The notes under the pieces: generated by a model | The model's input: only the letters and a program-made list of their open reading frames with translations | Database searches by the model: none | What the model was told of the DNA's origin: nothing | Origin: Alnus glutinosa | Lineage: Eukaryota > Streptophyta > Magnoliopsida > Fagales > Betulaceae | Direction: 5' to 3' | DNA length: 64,000 nucleotides | NCBI RefSeq assembly: GCF_958979055.1 | Contig: NC_084889.1 | Span: 2,480,001 to 2,544,000 of the forward strand | Shown here: positions 46,911 through 57,192 of the stretch, piece after piece | Numbering within the stretch: the stretch's first letter is position 1 | Layout: each line of letters opens with the position of its first letter | Program-made: the position numbers and the translations under genes

Positions 46911-48743
46911 CGTTTTTACAAAAAAACGTAAGTGAAAATTTTTAGATTTCCATGTGACATTACGACTTCATCAAAGTTAAATATTGGCAGCAGAATATTT
47001 TTTTTTCTTTACAATGACATATCAGAGCTGACTAAATAACTTCAATATAAAATAATAACATTCCGTTCTAATACAATAATTACATTTAAAGATGATAACA
47101 TATGTGCCACATGCTGCACTAATAATACACAACCATATATTACTTTAATACAAACTAAAGGTCTCGTCCTTATACATAAACTAACATCTGCTCCCTTCAT
47201 TCCTGCAAAAACTCGCATGTGATTGTGGTTAACACCACAATCTCATACTGTGGTCGAGTGAGTCAACAGTCCTCAACCACAGTGATACACTGATTTATTT
47301 AACCATATACTATGCAATCAAATGGTGACAGTTATATCCATATACATTTAATCACATTCATTTATCTACTTTAGCTCTTTATTTACTTAAATCATATAAT
47401 TTCATTCATTCTTACTAAAGCCTTGTGCTTAACTAAGGGGTTATCTATGAGCCTTGTGCTCCTTAAACTGTAAAGCTTATTGATTCTTAGGGCCTTGTGC
47501 CTCGACTGTGAGCCTTGTGCTCGCTAGTCTACCACGGGGACTTATGCTCCCATTGTGGATCTTGTGCCCACCAACTTATTATCATTATTCCTTCAACCTT
47601 TGGTTTATCCGCCGGTCTTATTAGTGTATTGATGCCTTGGTACCTAAACTTTCAGTTTACCCGTTGGTCTAGTCAATTGCTTGACGCCTTGGTACGTAAA
47701 CCTTAGTTCATCCGTTGGTCTCCTCAATTCACTGACGCCTTGATACCTAAACCTCCAGTCTTTTTATTAGCTAATTCATAACTCATAATATGATCATGTA
47801 AACAACATCATATACATAATTCCAACCAGAGCATGTTAAACATATCAAATGTCAAACCATATGCATACAATTAAATAAAACAGCAATTACTAGTCATTAA
47901 AGACTAAACCACACGTATCATTCTCAGTGAGTAAGAAATACTCACAGTAGTTCTTCTAGCTTCAGGAAATGTTCACAGATATAATCACTGCAATATAATT
48001 TAATACAGACAATAGTGAATTAACATAATTCACTACAAATACATCTTAACACTATTCTTATTTCTGACTTTTAAATCTTAACTAATTTCCTATTTTTGCT
48101 TAACCATTATCAAAGCATATATAAATTAGTCTGGTTACATTTTATTACTAATCTTTTATACGGGCTTTATCACGACATTTATTGAAGCCTGAAAACATAT
48201 TTTATTATTAAAACGATTCTCATAATAACTTAATATTCTTTTTATTGTTTTTTATCTCTAAATAATATCATAACAGGCATTATAAAAAACATGCATTTAT
48301 CACGTGCTAAGTGACACATGACAATTTTATAGACCGAGATGGATGAACTTTTCCAACCCAATTTAAATAAAAACACTGTCTCTAGCAAAATGGATTTGGT
48401 TAGAAGTATTTTGTCCTTTAAAAAAAAAATGTAGACCCCCTATGGTTTAAAAAAGAGAAAATGTTTCAGTTATTACTTTTTTTCCTATAATTGTTTTGTA
48501 TATAAATTAACGTGACAATTATATTCGATAGAAATGATTGTCATGTAACGGTCAATATTTTAATAGTTAACATTATAAGTATTCGTAGACGGTCATTAGT
48601 TTGTATTTGGAAATGACCGACCCCAAGTAGAAAAATGGCAATGACTTGTATCTTGAAATTATTACCAAAAAAAAAAAAAAAACTTGGATCTTAGAATTAT
48701 GAATTTCTTTTTCTTTCTTAAGCATTGGATTAAGATTACTATC
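46911..48743. other. Non-coding DNA, possibly derived from an LTR retrotransposon
   Basis: It starts gtaacgctccgtttttac, similar in flavour to plant Gypsy LTR ends. It contains repeated ccttgtgc words (47421-47570) and about three degenerate 51-53-bp units starting gccttggtacctaaac (47633, 47686, 47737). No coding domain, no second LTR and no target-site duplication were found, so the class is uncertain. Confidence 0.4.
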
Positions 48744-49467
48744 TGTTAGGGAAATTTCCCAAAAAAAAAATAAAAAACATTTTCATTGACCTCGGAAGAG
48801 CGCAAAGTTCAAAGGCTACAACAGGGTAAATCCGGACAGAGGAAGAGGAGGAACGGAGCATTAAATGAGGACTTTAATGAGGGAATCACCTCATTAAAGA
48901 CTTTGATCCTGCTAATCAAAGACAACCGCCGCCATATGGGAAAGTACGAACTGTGGCCTGAGATGACCATCTGAGACCGCCGAAGAGAATTAATTGAGAA
49001 AAGATAAGCATCTCAGGATAATAAATAGCAGTACGGATAAAGAAAGAGGAGAAAAAGGAAACAGCAAAAGGTGATCAACACAGCAAAAGTACGAACTGTG
49101 GCCTGAGATGACCATCTGAGACCGCCGAAGAGAATTAATTGAGAAAAGATAAGCATCTCAGGATAATAAATAGCAGTACGGATAAAGAAAGAGGAGAAAA
49201 AGGAAACAGCAAAAGGTGATCAACACAGAAAAATACAATACAGGAAAACTCTTTAATTCTCTGATCTAGAAAAATTCTCTCATTCTCTCCTCCTCGTTGA
49301 ACTCACACTAACTTGATCGTCGGAGGGGGCTCGACTGGAAACCCACCGGTCCTTTTGTCTTGCAGGACGTAGAAGAGGTTGCTTCAAGGTTTTCCACTTC
49401 CACCTATTCGGGGTCCGAAGACCAACCAGGAGTTGACACGTCTCACATCCAAATTTTTGCATCAACA
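48744..49467 (+). mobile_element. Solo LTR with 5-bp target-site duplication
   Basis: 724 bp beginning TGTTAGGG and ending CATCAACA, flanked on both sides by ctatc (48739-48743 and 49468-49472). No internal retrotransposon sequence remains, so it is the product of LTR-LTR recombination. It contains a 145-bp internal tandem duplication. Its family is unclear; the TGTTAGGG...CAACA ends resemble those of the Gypsy element at 31968, but the bodies differ. Confidence 0.88.
48941..49230. repeat. Tandem duplication, 145-bp unit, inside the solo LTR
   Basis: Two almost identical copies starting aaagtacgaactgtggcctg begin at 48941 and 49086. They include gaccatctgagaccgccg and end at gatcaacacag. Confidence 0.92.
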
Positions 49468-50505
49468 CTATCCATTTGAATATTCTAGAAACCCATACAA
49501 ACACCTGCGAGACACTTTCAAAAAAATTTAATGTTCTTCAATGGTGCTTTCTTCCTAAGAAAAGTGCAAATGAAAATGAGAATCATAGTCAGACCCAGAA
49601 ATAGAATGGCAAAGTGTAAGAGAATTAATAGATTACTCATCAACAAAAAGTATAAGGTAAATAGAAAACGCATTCGTCAAAAAGCGCTTTAGACTTGAGC
49701 TTCACACATAACAGAAGCCTTTCGATAGGACATGAATTTTCCAAAAACCAATAACGACGCTGTAAATACTTGATTGGTTGATGACCCTCGTGCCCTCATC
49801 CTACTCATATAAAATGTATTTTATAAAATTGTGAAAATTTGTTATGTAGATATCATTTATCTACTATTAGGGCTAGGGCAGTTAAGTTGGAGAATGACGT
49901 GACAATGAGGCATTGCACATCTGAGGATTGCGTGGGTTTATTTTGTTACAGCTGTGCAGCTACCCACAGTCCACGGGACAGCGGGCGCCCCAAAAGGGTG
50001 GCTGCCCCCACTTTCCTGACCTTTTTTTTTTATTATTTTTTTTTATTTTTTTTATCTTTTCTTTTTCTTTTTTTTTAAAAAATATATAGTTTTTAAATTA
50101 ATAATTAAATAAAATAATATTATTTTATGCTGACGTGACAAAAGTGTTGACGTGGCACTAACGGTGGTTAAAAAAATGGATGAAAAAATGACGGAAGGAC
50201 CTGTTTCAAATTCACGAAAAAGTTAAGTACTGAATACTTACTTTCAAAAAGTGAGAGATCGAATTCAAATGGTCATCCGACTCAGAGATTTATTAGACAT
50301 TTACCCTAAATTGAATAAGGAATTAGGATTCGCCCTATTAAATTATCAATGACTCGCCGGCCAAAGAATCACGAAAAAGGAAAATAAATAAGTCAAATAA
50401 TCACCGAAAAATTCGCGAGAAAGTTAAGCACCGAATATTTACTTTCAAAAAGTAAAGGATCGAATTCAAATGGAGCTCCAACCATAAATTTATTAGACAT
50501 TTACC

Positions 50506-51336
50506 CTTCAATTTATTTCTGTTTGGGACATAAGCCAAGGGAGGAGCTCTTGTGTGCCTACATCTTTGTGAGCTCAGGTTTTAGGTTTGGGCCAAACTTG
50601 CCTTTTAAGCCATTGGGCATTGAGCCGAGCCCATTAATCTTTGCTACATTTTGGGTACTTGACATAAAATTTTACTAGGTCCACTTTTAACAGTTGGAAC
50701 TGGACCCATTAAAATTAGAACGTGTCTCATAACATGACATGTGAAATACGTGTTCCAATTCTAATGGAATAACGGATCAAGGTCCAATTAAAATTAGACC
50801 CAAGGCATATCCAACCCCTTATAAAGGTCTGTCTATGTTAACAACTTTGTCCAATTTTTTCATTTAATTAGAAAATAAACTCTTGCCTTCCTCTAGTTAT
50901 GCATGGCCGTACGAGTCAGAGAATTATTCTGTATCTGTATACTGCAAACGAAGAATTATTCCGTTTACAATTTATACTAGACAAATTTCTTTTTTATTTT
51001 TTTTAAAAAAATAAAAAGAAGAATAAAGTTTTCCTCTCAACTGAGTGAGAATAATTTCTTTCAATTTAGTCTATTAAATTGGTCAAAATACATGTAATCG
51101 TAACATATATTTTTAATTAACACATACATTTTGAACACATGTCAATTTAATAGACTGCATCAAAAAAAATTACTCTGGTATGAAAGAAATTTCATCTTTT
51201 ACCGAATACCACATTTTATTCAATTCTAAATGGGCCTTCCAAAGGACAAAAAGAGAAGTCCATTACTTTGGCAATCTCGTAGGCTCGTAGCACAAACACA
51301 AGTCTCCATAGAGAAGTAATACATGCACAACAAAAA
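50506..51336. other. Intergenic DNA, no gene seen
   Basis: AT-rich with no coding exon recognised. It includes short repeats such as gacccattaaaattagaac and its near-copy around 50700-50800. Confidence 0.5.
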
Positions 51337-51419
51337 TGTGCATAACAAGACAAATGGGTGAGACCCATGCATGTAGGTCCAATATGCATGGGTCTCACTT
51401 ACGTGTCTTGTTGTGCACA
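51337..51419. repeat. Small perfect-arm hairpin element
   Basis: The arms tgtgcataacaagac and gtcttgttgtgcaca pair, and inside them ggtgagacccatgcat pairs with atgcatgggtctcac, leaving a loop of about 10 nt. Probably a tiny MITE or remnant. Confidence 0.7.
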
Positions 51420-51573
51420 CTTGTGTAAATGATTCTTACCTATATGTCTATGTTGTGTAAAAGTTGTGCACTTTTGGTTATGCAACTAACACATCCCATA
51501 TATAATATATTATATATTATAAAAAAAATATAATAATAAAAATGTTAAACACATTAGCATTGTTGTGTAGTTA

Positions 51574-51576
<3 letters not shown>

Positions 51577-51659
<83 letters not shown>
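51577..51659. repeat. Compound (CT)n(TA)n microsatellite
   Basis: About 21 CT units followed without a break by about 20 TA units. Confidence 0.97.
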
Positions 51660-51661
<2 letters not shown>

Positions 51662-53681
51662 CATAACTCCTCACTTACCTTACACTGCAAGCCACTTCCA
51701 TCTCTCAAAATATTATTCGGAATTTTCAAGTTATTTTTAATACCAAAATTTTGAGTAATCAATTAACTATATAATACCAATGACAATAACAATCTGATAA
51801 ATAGTCAAAACCATCCCTTATTTCGAGAGATTTTGCCTTATCGATGGTAACTGGACCGTAAAATGAGAAAAGAATAGGCAAACAAGAAAACTATTTCAAG
51901 CTTCAAGAATTTATGCCTACCCAAAACTATTTCAAGCTCAAGCGAACGGCTACAACTTCCATGATTGATGTTGTCATCTTATTTCTCAATTTTTTGTTCT
52001 CTACAAAGAGAGTGAAAAAAGCCAACAAATGCACATAACTAGTCATAGGATTTAAAACAAGAAAAAAGCCAAAGAGAATGATTGTATAAAAACATACTTG
52101 AGTAGTTTCCCACTAAAGCTTGCTGGGAATCAATCCACATTTCAAGGATGTCCATATCTGTCTCGAATCAACAATAAATGCACATAACCAGTCATAGGAT
52201 TCAAATGTGCATTAATGCTCACAAAATTGAAACTCTTTAGGTGTCGGCACCATTTCAAAAGTTCTGGTCATCTACTTCGTTCAAATGGATGGTCGTCGCC
52301 CTGACAGTTGAAAAACATATCCAAATAAGGCATGATGCTCATATAAACTCAACCTTTGTCCGGTATAATCTGCCAAAACATACTTCAAATAAAGTTCAAG
52401 ACTCAATTATCTAATGAATGAGAGACTATAAACAGAACTAAGCAACATGAAGAATGGAGTCTGCGCCATAAATAACCGTGGAAAGATTGGCTAGTTTACA
52501 AATGTATCTCAGCTGCAGATAGACTGAAAGAAATACTCATAATGCTTTGGAGTTGACACATTACAAAAAATTATCCAACATGCCAAAATCCGAAGAGCAG
52601 CAGAAACAGGTAAGGGCATTTAAGCACTTACCAATGAAAGAAAATCACCATGCTCTAGAGCCAAAAGTTCATTGCAAGCACTCTTTGGCAGCATTCTTCG
52701 GGATTGCACTACAGGCTACCTTGTCTCCCTTAGGCAGAACTCACTAGGACACGATATAACATAAATATGACATAAAAGGCCATATAAGAACAAGAAAACA
52801 AAAGAAATCAGCTTATTCTCTACAACTTGCAAATAAATCTAAACTTCATGTTCCAATAAGTTGAACCTGGTAGCTCAACGAACTTCATCAAAGGGAATTA
52901 AAGGCATGATAATTAACATTGTAAATGTTGTTGTGCCAGATAGAAACAGAGATACTTTTTGAAGTATATTAGAAGAGCTTATTAGGAAAATTGCTTAAGG
53001 CATTCAAAGCTCCCTAATCAAGGTCAAAGTCGAAAGCTTGAGCAGGGGATAAAAAGAGTGGTATTTTATATGAAAGTTTCTGGTCTGTGATGTACATGCT
53101 CAAGGGCATTTTTGTTTTAGTTTAAATGACAGCTTGATATGTTTTTGTATATATCTTGCATACTTAAAATCTTGCATTCCCCTATACTGCAGAGATTGTT
53201 TTGATCTCTTACAACTATTATGGATTTAATAACTATCAACGCAGATTATCGTCATCCCATACACCAGCATCAGATAAACCAGGTGCCACCGCTTTAGAAT
53301 GAAGACGGTAATCCATCTGACATTGGGCATAACTACGCAAATTATCTTTCATCTTCATTTCTCAACTAATGAGAATTTATTTATTTGACAGCATTATGGA
53401 ATGTACAGAATCACCATCATTTAAGGCAATCACAAATTCAGGATCACGGAACTGGGAGCATCAGTGAAAACTAAAAACAGCATGCATGCTCAAAATTGAA
53501 ATACGTACATTAAAATTGCACAGCAAGTAATTTACAATCTAGACCAAGCAAAGATTAGAAAAAACTGACGTACTAACAGTCGAGTAATTCTCACCAGCAG
53601 AATGCCAAAGTGGCCCCCACAATTCTTCTGGTTATATCATAAATCTTTATATAGTTGACCATGACCAGTTTCTCCTCTATA
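51660..53681. other. Region downstream of the PPR gene, no coding exon seen
   Basis: Moderately AT-rich. It may include the 3' UTR of the PPR gene, possibly with introns, but I cannot support any specific exon. Short open frames such as 52547-52747 show no recognisable domain. Confidence 0.5.
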
Positions 53682-55040
53682 TCAAACTTCAACAGCGCTA
53701 AAATATCCGTTACGGATCATAATCGGTTTTACCTTCATTACTTGCCTATACCTCTTCACTATACCATCCTTTATTCTCTTATGCAGTTCCTCATCAAGCA
53801 AGTTAGACTCTCCCCCAGAGTTCAATGCATCACAGACTAGTTTGTACGTATGCTCTCTTGGTACTGATCCTCCATCAACCAACTCAACAAGAAAATCCCG
53901 GGCCTCCCGAAACCTTCCTGCTTCACACAGAGCATGTATAATTGGGGTATACAAACTTGAAGTGGGTATTCCATGATTCATTTCTTGCATCTTCCTCAAC
54001 ATCTCAACAGCCTTATCAATCTCATTGACTGCACTATAGTATCTAATAAAAGAACCATAGGTAACCTGGTTGGGCAAACAACCCCTTTTGTTCATATCTT
54101 GAAACAACTCCAAAGCCCTCTCGATCCGGTTGGTTTTGCAACAGCCATTAATCAAAGAATTATAAGTCACAACATCAGGAACAAAGCCCTTAAATAGCAT
54201 TATCCGAAACAAATGGTTTGCCTCCCACATCCTCCTCCTAATCGCCTTCCTACACCCAGTTTGCAAGCTGTACTTACAATATGAACCAATGAGTATTGTG
54301 TACGTATACGTATCCGGCGGGCATCTAAAACCTGGCAATTCCATCTGCTCTAGCAAAGACCTCGCCTTCTTGAAATTCCCTACTCTACAAAGAGCATAAA
54401 TTATAGTATTATACGCGTACACATCCGGCTTACAATGAAACTTATTCATCCTATAAAATGCAGCCAATGCCTCATTGACCAACCCCTCCTCCCCTAGAAC
54501 TTTTATCAAACAGGTAACGGTCGCAGTGGTAACAAGCCCACCACCGTCTCTCCTAGACATCTCTTTCAAAAAATCCCAAAGAGCTCTCAATCTATTCCCT
54601 TTGGCCAACACACAGGCCATCTCTTTGCAAGTCATCTCACTGTGGCAAAACCCAAAATGGCCCTCAACCCAGTAGTAGAACTCCATTGCTTTGTCCAATC
54701 CCAACTGCACCTTCTGGGGGTCTCTGTGAGCAGCAGGGCCAAGAACAAGAACATTGCGTCGGAGCTTATTGGATTCCTCTTTGAGGTTTCGTTGTTTCAA
54801 AGGTGAGCGGTGTCGGAAGCCGCTTTGGCGGCCAACGGAGCGAGGGGATTGGAAGAAGAACCTTGGTATGGACCTTAACACTTCGGAAACCGATTCCGCG
54901 GTCCATGGTTGAGCGTTGCTTGGATTGGCGGTGGCTGAGGCAGCGAGACGGGCATCAAAGGGTCGGTTTTGGACTATAGCAGCTACTACTTGATTCACAA
55001 GGGAAGTGTGATCGCGGTATAGAGGCCTTGACGTGATCAT
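53682..55040 (-). CDS. P-class pentatricopeptide repeat protein (452 aa)
   Basis: A single intron-free ORF starting MITSRPLYRD. The N-terminal about 60 residues are rich in Arg, Ser and Ala with few acids, compatible with a mitochondrial or plastid transit peptide. PPR motifs are recognisable from about residue 171 to 402, in order: TCLIKVLGEEGLVNEAL, YNTIIYALCRVGNFKKA, YTILIGSYCKYS, YNSLINGCCKTNRIERA, YGSFIRYYSAVNEIDKA and YTPIIHALCEAGRFREA. The third motif is lengthened by a basic insertion (about 258-272). No E, DYW or other C-terminal editing domain follows. Family knowledge: P-class PPR proteins bind organellar RNA and act in stability, splicing or translation; the target is unknown. From memory the closest Arabidopsis relative is At1g77405. 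Confidence 0.92.
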   Translation of the reverse strand: MITSRPLYRDHTSLVNQVVAAIVQNRPFDARLAASATANPSNAQPWTAESVSEVLRSIPRFFFQSPRSVGRQSGFRHRSPLKQRNLKEESNKLRRNVLVLGPAAHRDPQKVQLGLDKAMEFYYWVEGHFGFCHSEMTCKEMACVLAKGNRLRALWDFLKEMSRRDGGGLVTTATVTCLIKVLGEEGLVNEALAAFYRMNKFHCKPDVYAYNTIIYALCRVGNFKKARSLLEQMELPGFRCPPDTYTYTILIGSYCKYSLQTGCRKAIRRRMWEANHLFRIMLFKGFVPDVVTYNSLINGCCKTNRIERALELFQDMNKRGCLPNQVTYGSFIRYYSAVNEIDKAVEMLRKMQEMNHGIPTSSLYTPIIHALCEAGRFREARDFLVELVDGGSVPREHTYKLVCDALNSGGESNLLDEELHKRIKDGIVKRYRQVMKVKPIMIRNGYFSAVEV

Positions 55041-56504
55041 CTTTTGGAAAACAACGATACGGCTGGTTTCAGGCTTTAAGCCCCGCCATAAATTTTGTCT
55101 TTTTTATTTTATGTATTTCCCCCTCCCCTTTTCCCTTTGTATTTGATTAAAAAGATAAAAAGAAAAATAAAAAAGAAGCCATAAATTTTGGGTTGAGCTT
55201 AAATTTTATTTTTTTTTTAAGAGGAAAATTTATCCAAAAATCATTTGCACGCATTCATTTGTGGAGTACATTCTACATATTTGAGAGAAATATGCTTTAA
55301 TATTATCGTAATTAATATTACTTAATGGGAAACTCAACCACTTAGTCAAAAGAAACGGAGAACAATTATTTTACTGCTCAAATTTTATTTTATTGTATTT
55401 AACGGTGTGTATAGTGCCACATCGTATGACAATATATATACAATTAGATTTATAAAATCCAATATGGAGATGATCATTTTCTATTAGGAAACTTTAATAC
55501 TCACTTTTACTAATATAACTGGATATAAGACTTGACCAACAACCAATCATATTACTCACAAGTGAATTTTCCAATAACCAAACCATATATTTGGTTATAC
55601 TTGGAAAGCATCAATATTCATCCCTCATAATAAGTTTAATTTTTCAAGCATCTTCTATACAAACTATTTGTATATTAGAAATGACAAAAGTAAGAAATTG
55701 AAGATGAAATCCTTAGAGGTGTGTTATGGGCCGGTGTTTGGGACATATTATAGGTTTAGAGACAGGCAAAGCTGCATATTTAATTTTATGAATTTCTTAT
55801 GATGAATGATAAATAGAATATTCAAGGAACCCTAACCTCCCAATCAAGTACAAGAGTTATATAATAATTTTTTTCATAATTTTTTATTAATAACTTTCTC
55901 CTTATATAGAGTGATACATGGTATAATAGAAGAGAAGAAAATACAGTACTGTTCATAGGGGAAGTCCTAAACCTAGTGGGATGACAGTTCTCTTATTTCC
56001 TTCTTTAGATTCTTGCTTTATGAGCAATTATCCGGATCAAACAAGGATTCTTGCTTAAATTCAACTAGATCTCTTATGACTTAATAAAGTATCTACTATT
56101 AAAGCATTCACGACAATTGATGTGACTTTTAAAATTATTATTAAATCAAAATTCAATTATAATTCATCACTAATCTAATAGTGATTTGAAAAGTCAAATA
56201 AACTTTGTAAAATATATATATATATATATATAATACAAAGATGATCACCAACATTCCTCGAGCTTAGTACTAAAAAAAAAAAAAAAAAAGCATTTATAAT
56301 TCTCTTGTATACATCTCAAAAGTCAAAAAAGACTATTGAAAAGTGTTTCTCTCAAGAAAATCATACCCTTACCCTTGGCCTTGAATCTCCACTTTTTGAA
56401 TTTACAAAGGAACCCTTCAAAAGCATAAATACTAAATGAGCTTTAGCGATTTTTCTATGTGAAATAAAACAAAGCCACACACTACGGGGCTTCAACAGCA
56501 ACAT
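55041..56504. other. Intergenic DNA between the PPR gene and the DUF688-like gene
   Basis: AT-rich. It should contain the PPR promoter just above 55040 and the 3' UTR of the next gene just below 56505. A TA run (about 56212-56232) and a poly-A tract (about 56273-56289) are present. No coding exon seen. Confidence 0.55.
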
Positions 56505-57062
56505 TCAAAAGAGTCCGAACCCGGCCCAGTCGGCATCGCTCACGGGTCGGGGCGACGACTGGTACGACGACGAGAAGGACGACGACGGCGAGTCCTGGAA
56601 CGGCGAGAGCGACTTACGGCTCGAAACGGACCACCGGGACAGAGTCTCCAGGTCCGATGTGTAGTCGGGTTCGGACGCGGGACCGATCTTCCGGAGCCTC
56701 CTCTTTTCGGGTTTTCTCCCCAGGAAAGACGAGAAGAAGCACCCGGGCGAGACGACCTCGGGTCCAACCAGGGTGGTGGGTCGGTCGAACCGCCAGCGCT
56801 CTGACCGGGTCCTGGGAGACGCCCGGAAAGAGCGTTTCCGGGGCTCCAATGGAGGCACGAAGTAAGACCCGGACGGCGGGGGCCGAAGCTTTTGTGGCGG
56901 CGTTGGTAATACAGTACGATGATAGTTGCAGGGTGGTTGTTGTTGTTGTTGTTTCTGGTGGTGGGGGTGTTGTTGGAGCTTTGGAACACCAGGTTTAATC
57001 TCCCACTTGAATGGTACTGCTCCTGGTTTCTTGAAAGAGTCATCTACTGCCATTTTTTTCAC
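56505..57062 (-). CDS. Small basic Pro/Ser-rich protein, DUF688-like (185 aa)
   Basis: A single-exon ORF starting MKKMAVDD; a start at the second Met (residue 4) is equally possible. The N-terminus carries the conserved block KKPGAVPFKWEIKPGVPK (11-28), which I know from plant DUF688 proteins. A His/Gln run follows, then PPLEPRKRS, an Arg-rich stretch (about 75-95), a CFFSSFLGRKPEKRR segment and a Ser-rich tail with SDLETLSRWSVSSRKSLSP, ending SDADWAGFGLF. No signal peptide or membrane helix is visible. The function is not known; a nuclear or membrane-associated regulatory protein would be a guess. Arabidopsis At1g21695 and At1g77400 are likely relatives by position. The coding region is GC-rich against AT-rich flanks. 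Confidence 0.85.
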   Translation of the reverse strand: MKKMAVDDSFKKPGAVPFKWEIKPGVPKLQQHPHHQKQQQQQPPCNYHRTVLPTPPQKLRPPPSGSYFVPPLEPRKRSFRASPRTRSERWRFDRPTTLVGPEVVSPGCFFSSFLGRKPEKRRLRKIGPASEPDYTSDLETLSRWSVSSRKSLSPFQDSPSSSFSSSYQSSPRPVSDADWAGFGLF

Positions 57063-57122
57063 TACAGTCTACAGCAACACTAAGCAATCGCACATACACT
57101 CTCTGTCTTTCTCATCTATATT

Positions 57123-57137
57123 CACGTGTATATATAG
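57123..57137 (-). promoter_or_regulatory. TATA box and adjacent G-box of the DUF688-like gene
   Basis: The minus strand reads ctatatatacacgtg, a TATA box joined to the palindromic G-box cacgtg, about 65-75 bp before the ATG. Such a G-box close to the start could bring light, stress or bZIP/bHLH control, which is inference. Confidence 0.55.
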
Positions 57138-57192
57138 AGGTGTGGTGACCGGTGAGGATGAGGAAAATGAAAGCTGGTCACGGCGAGATTAG

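Larger units (their letters stand above)
45051..50411. mobile_element. Large inverted-repeat structure (arms about 460 bp), nested insertions inside
   Basis: The left arm (45051-45216, resuming at 46448 to about 46740) is the reverse complement of the right arm (about 49950-50411) with moderate divergence. Landmarks present in both are: tttttcggtgattatttgac, ggccggcgag, gggcgaatcctaat, atgtctaataaat, the gtgccacgtca region and the ggtctgg/ccagacc region bordering GC-rich gtgggggtggctgcc. The left arm is split by the CACTA element at 45217-46447. A direct copy of part of the arm follows the right end (50411-50505). It could be a long-TIR (MULE-like or foldback) element or two copies of one element inserted in opposite orientation. 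No transposase is visible. Confidence 0.65.
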
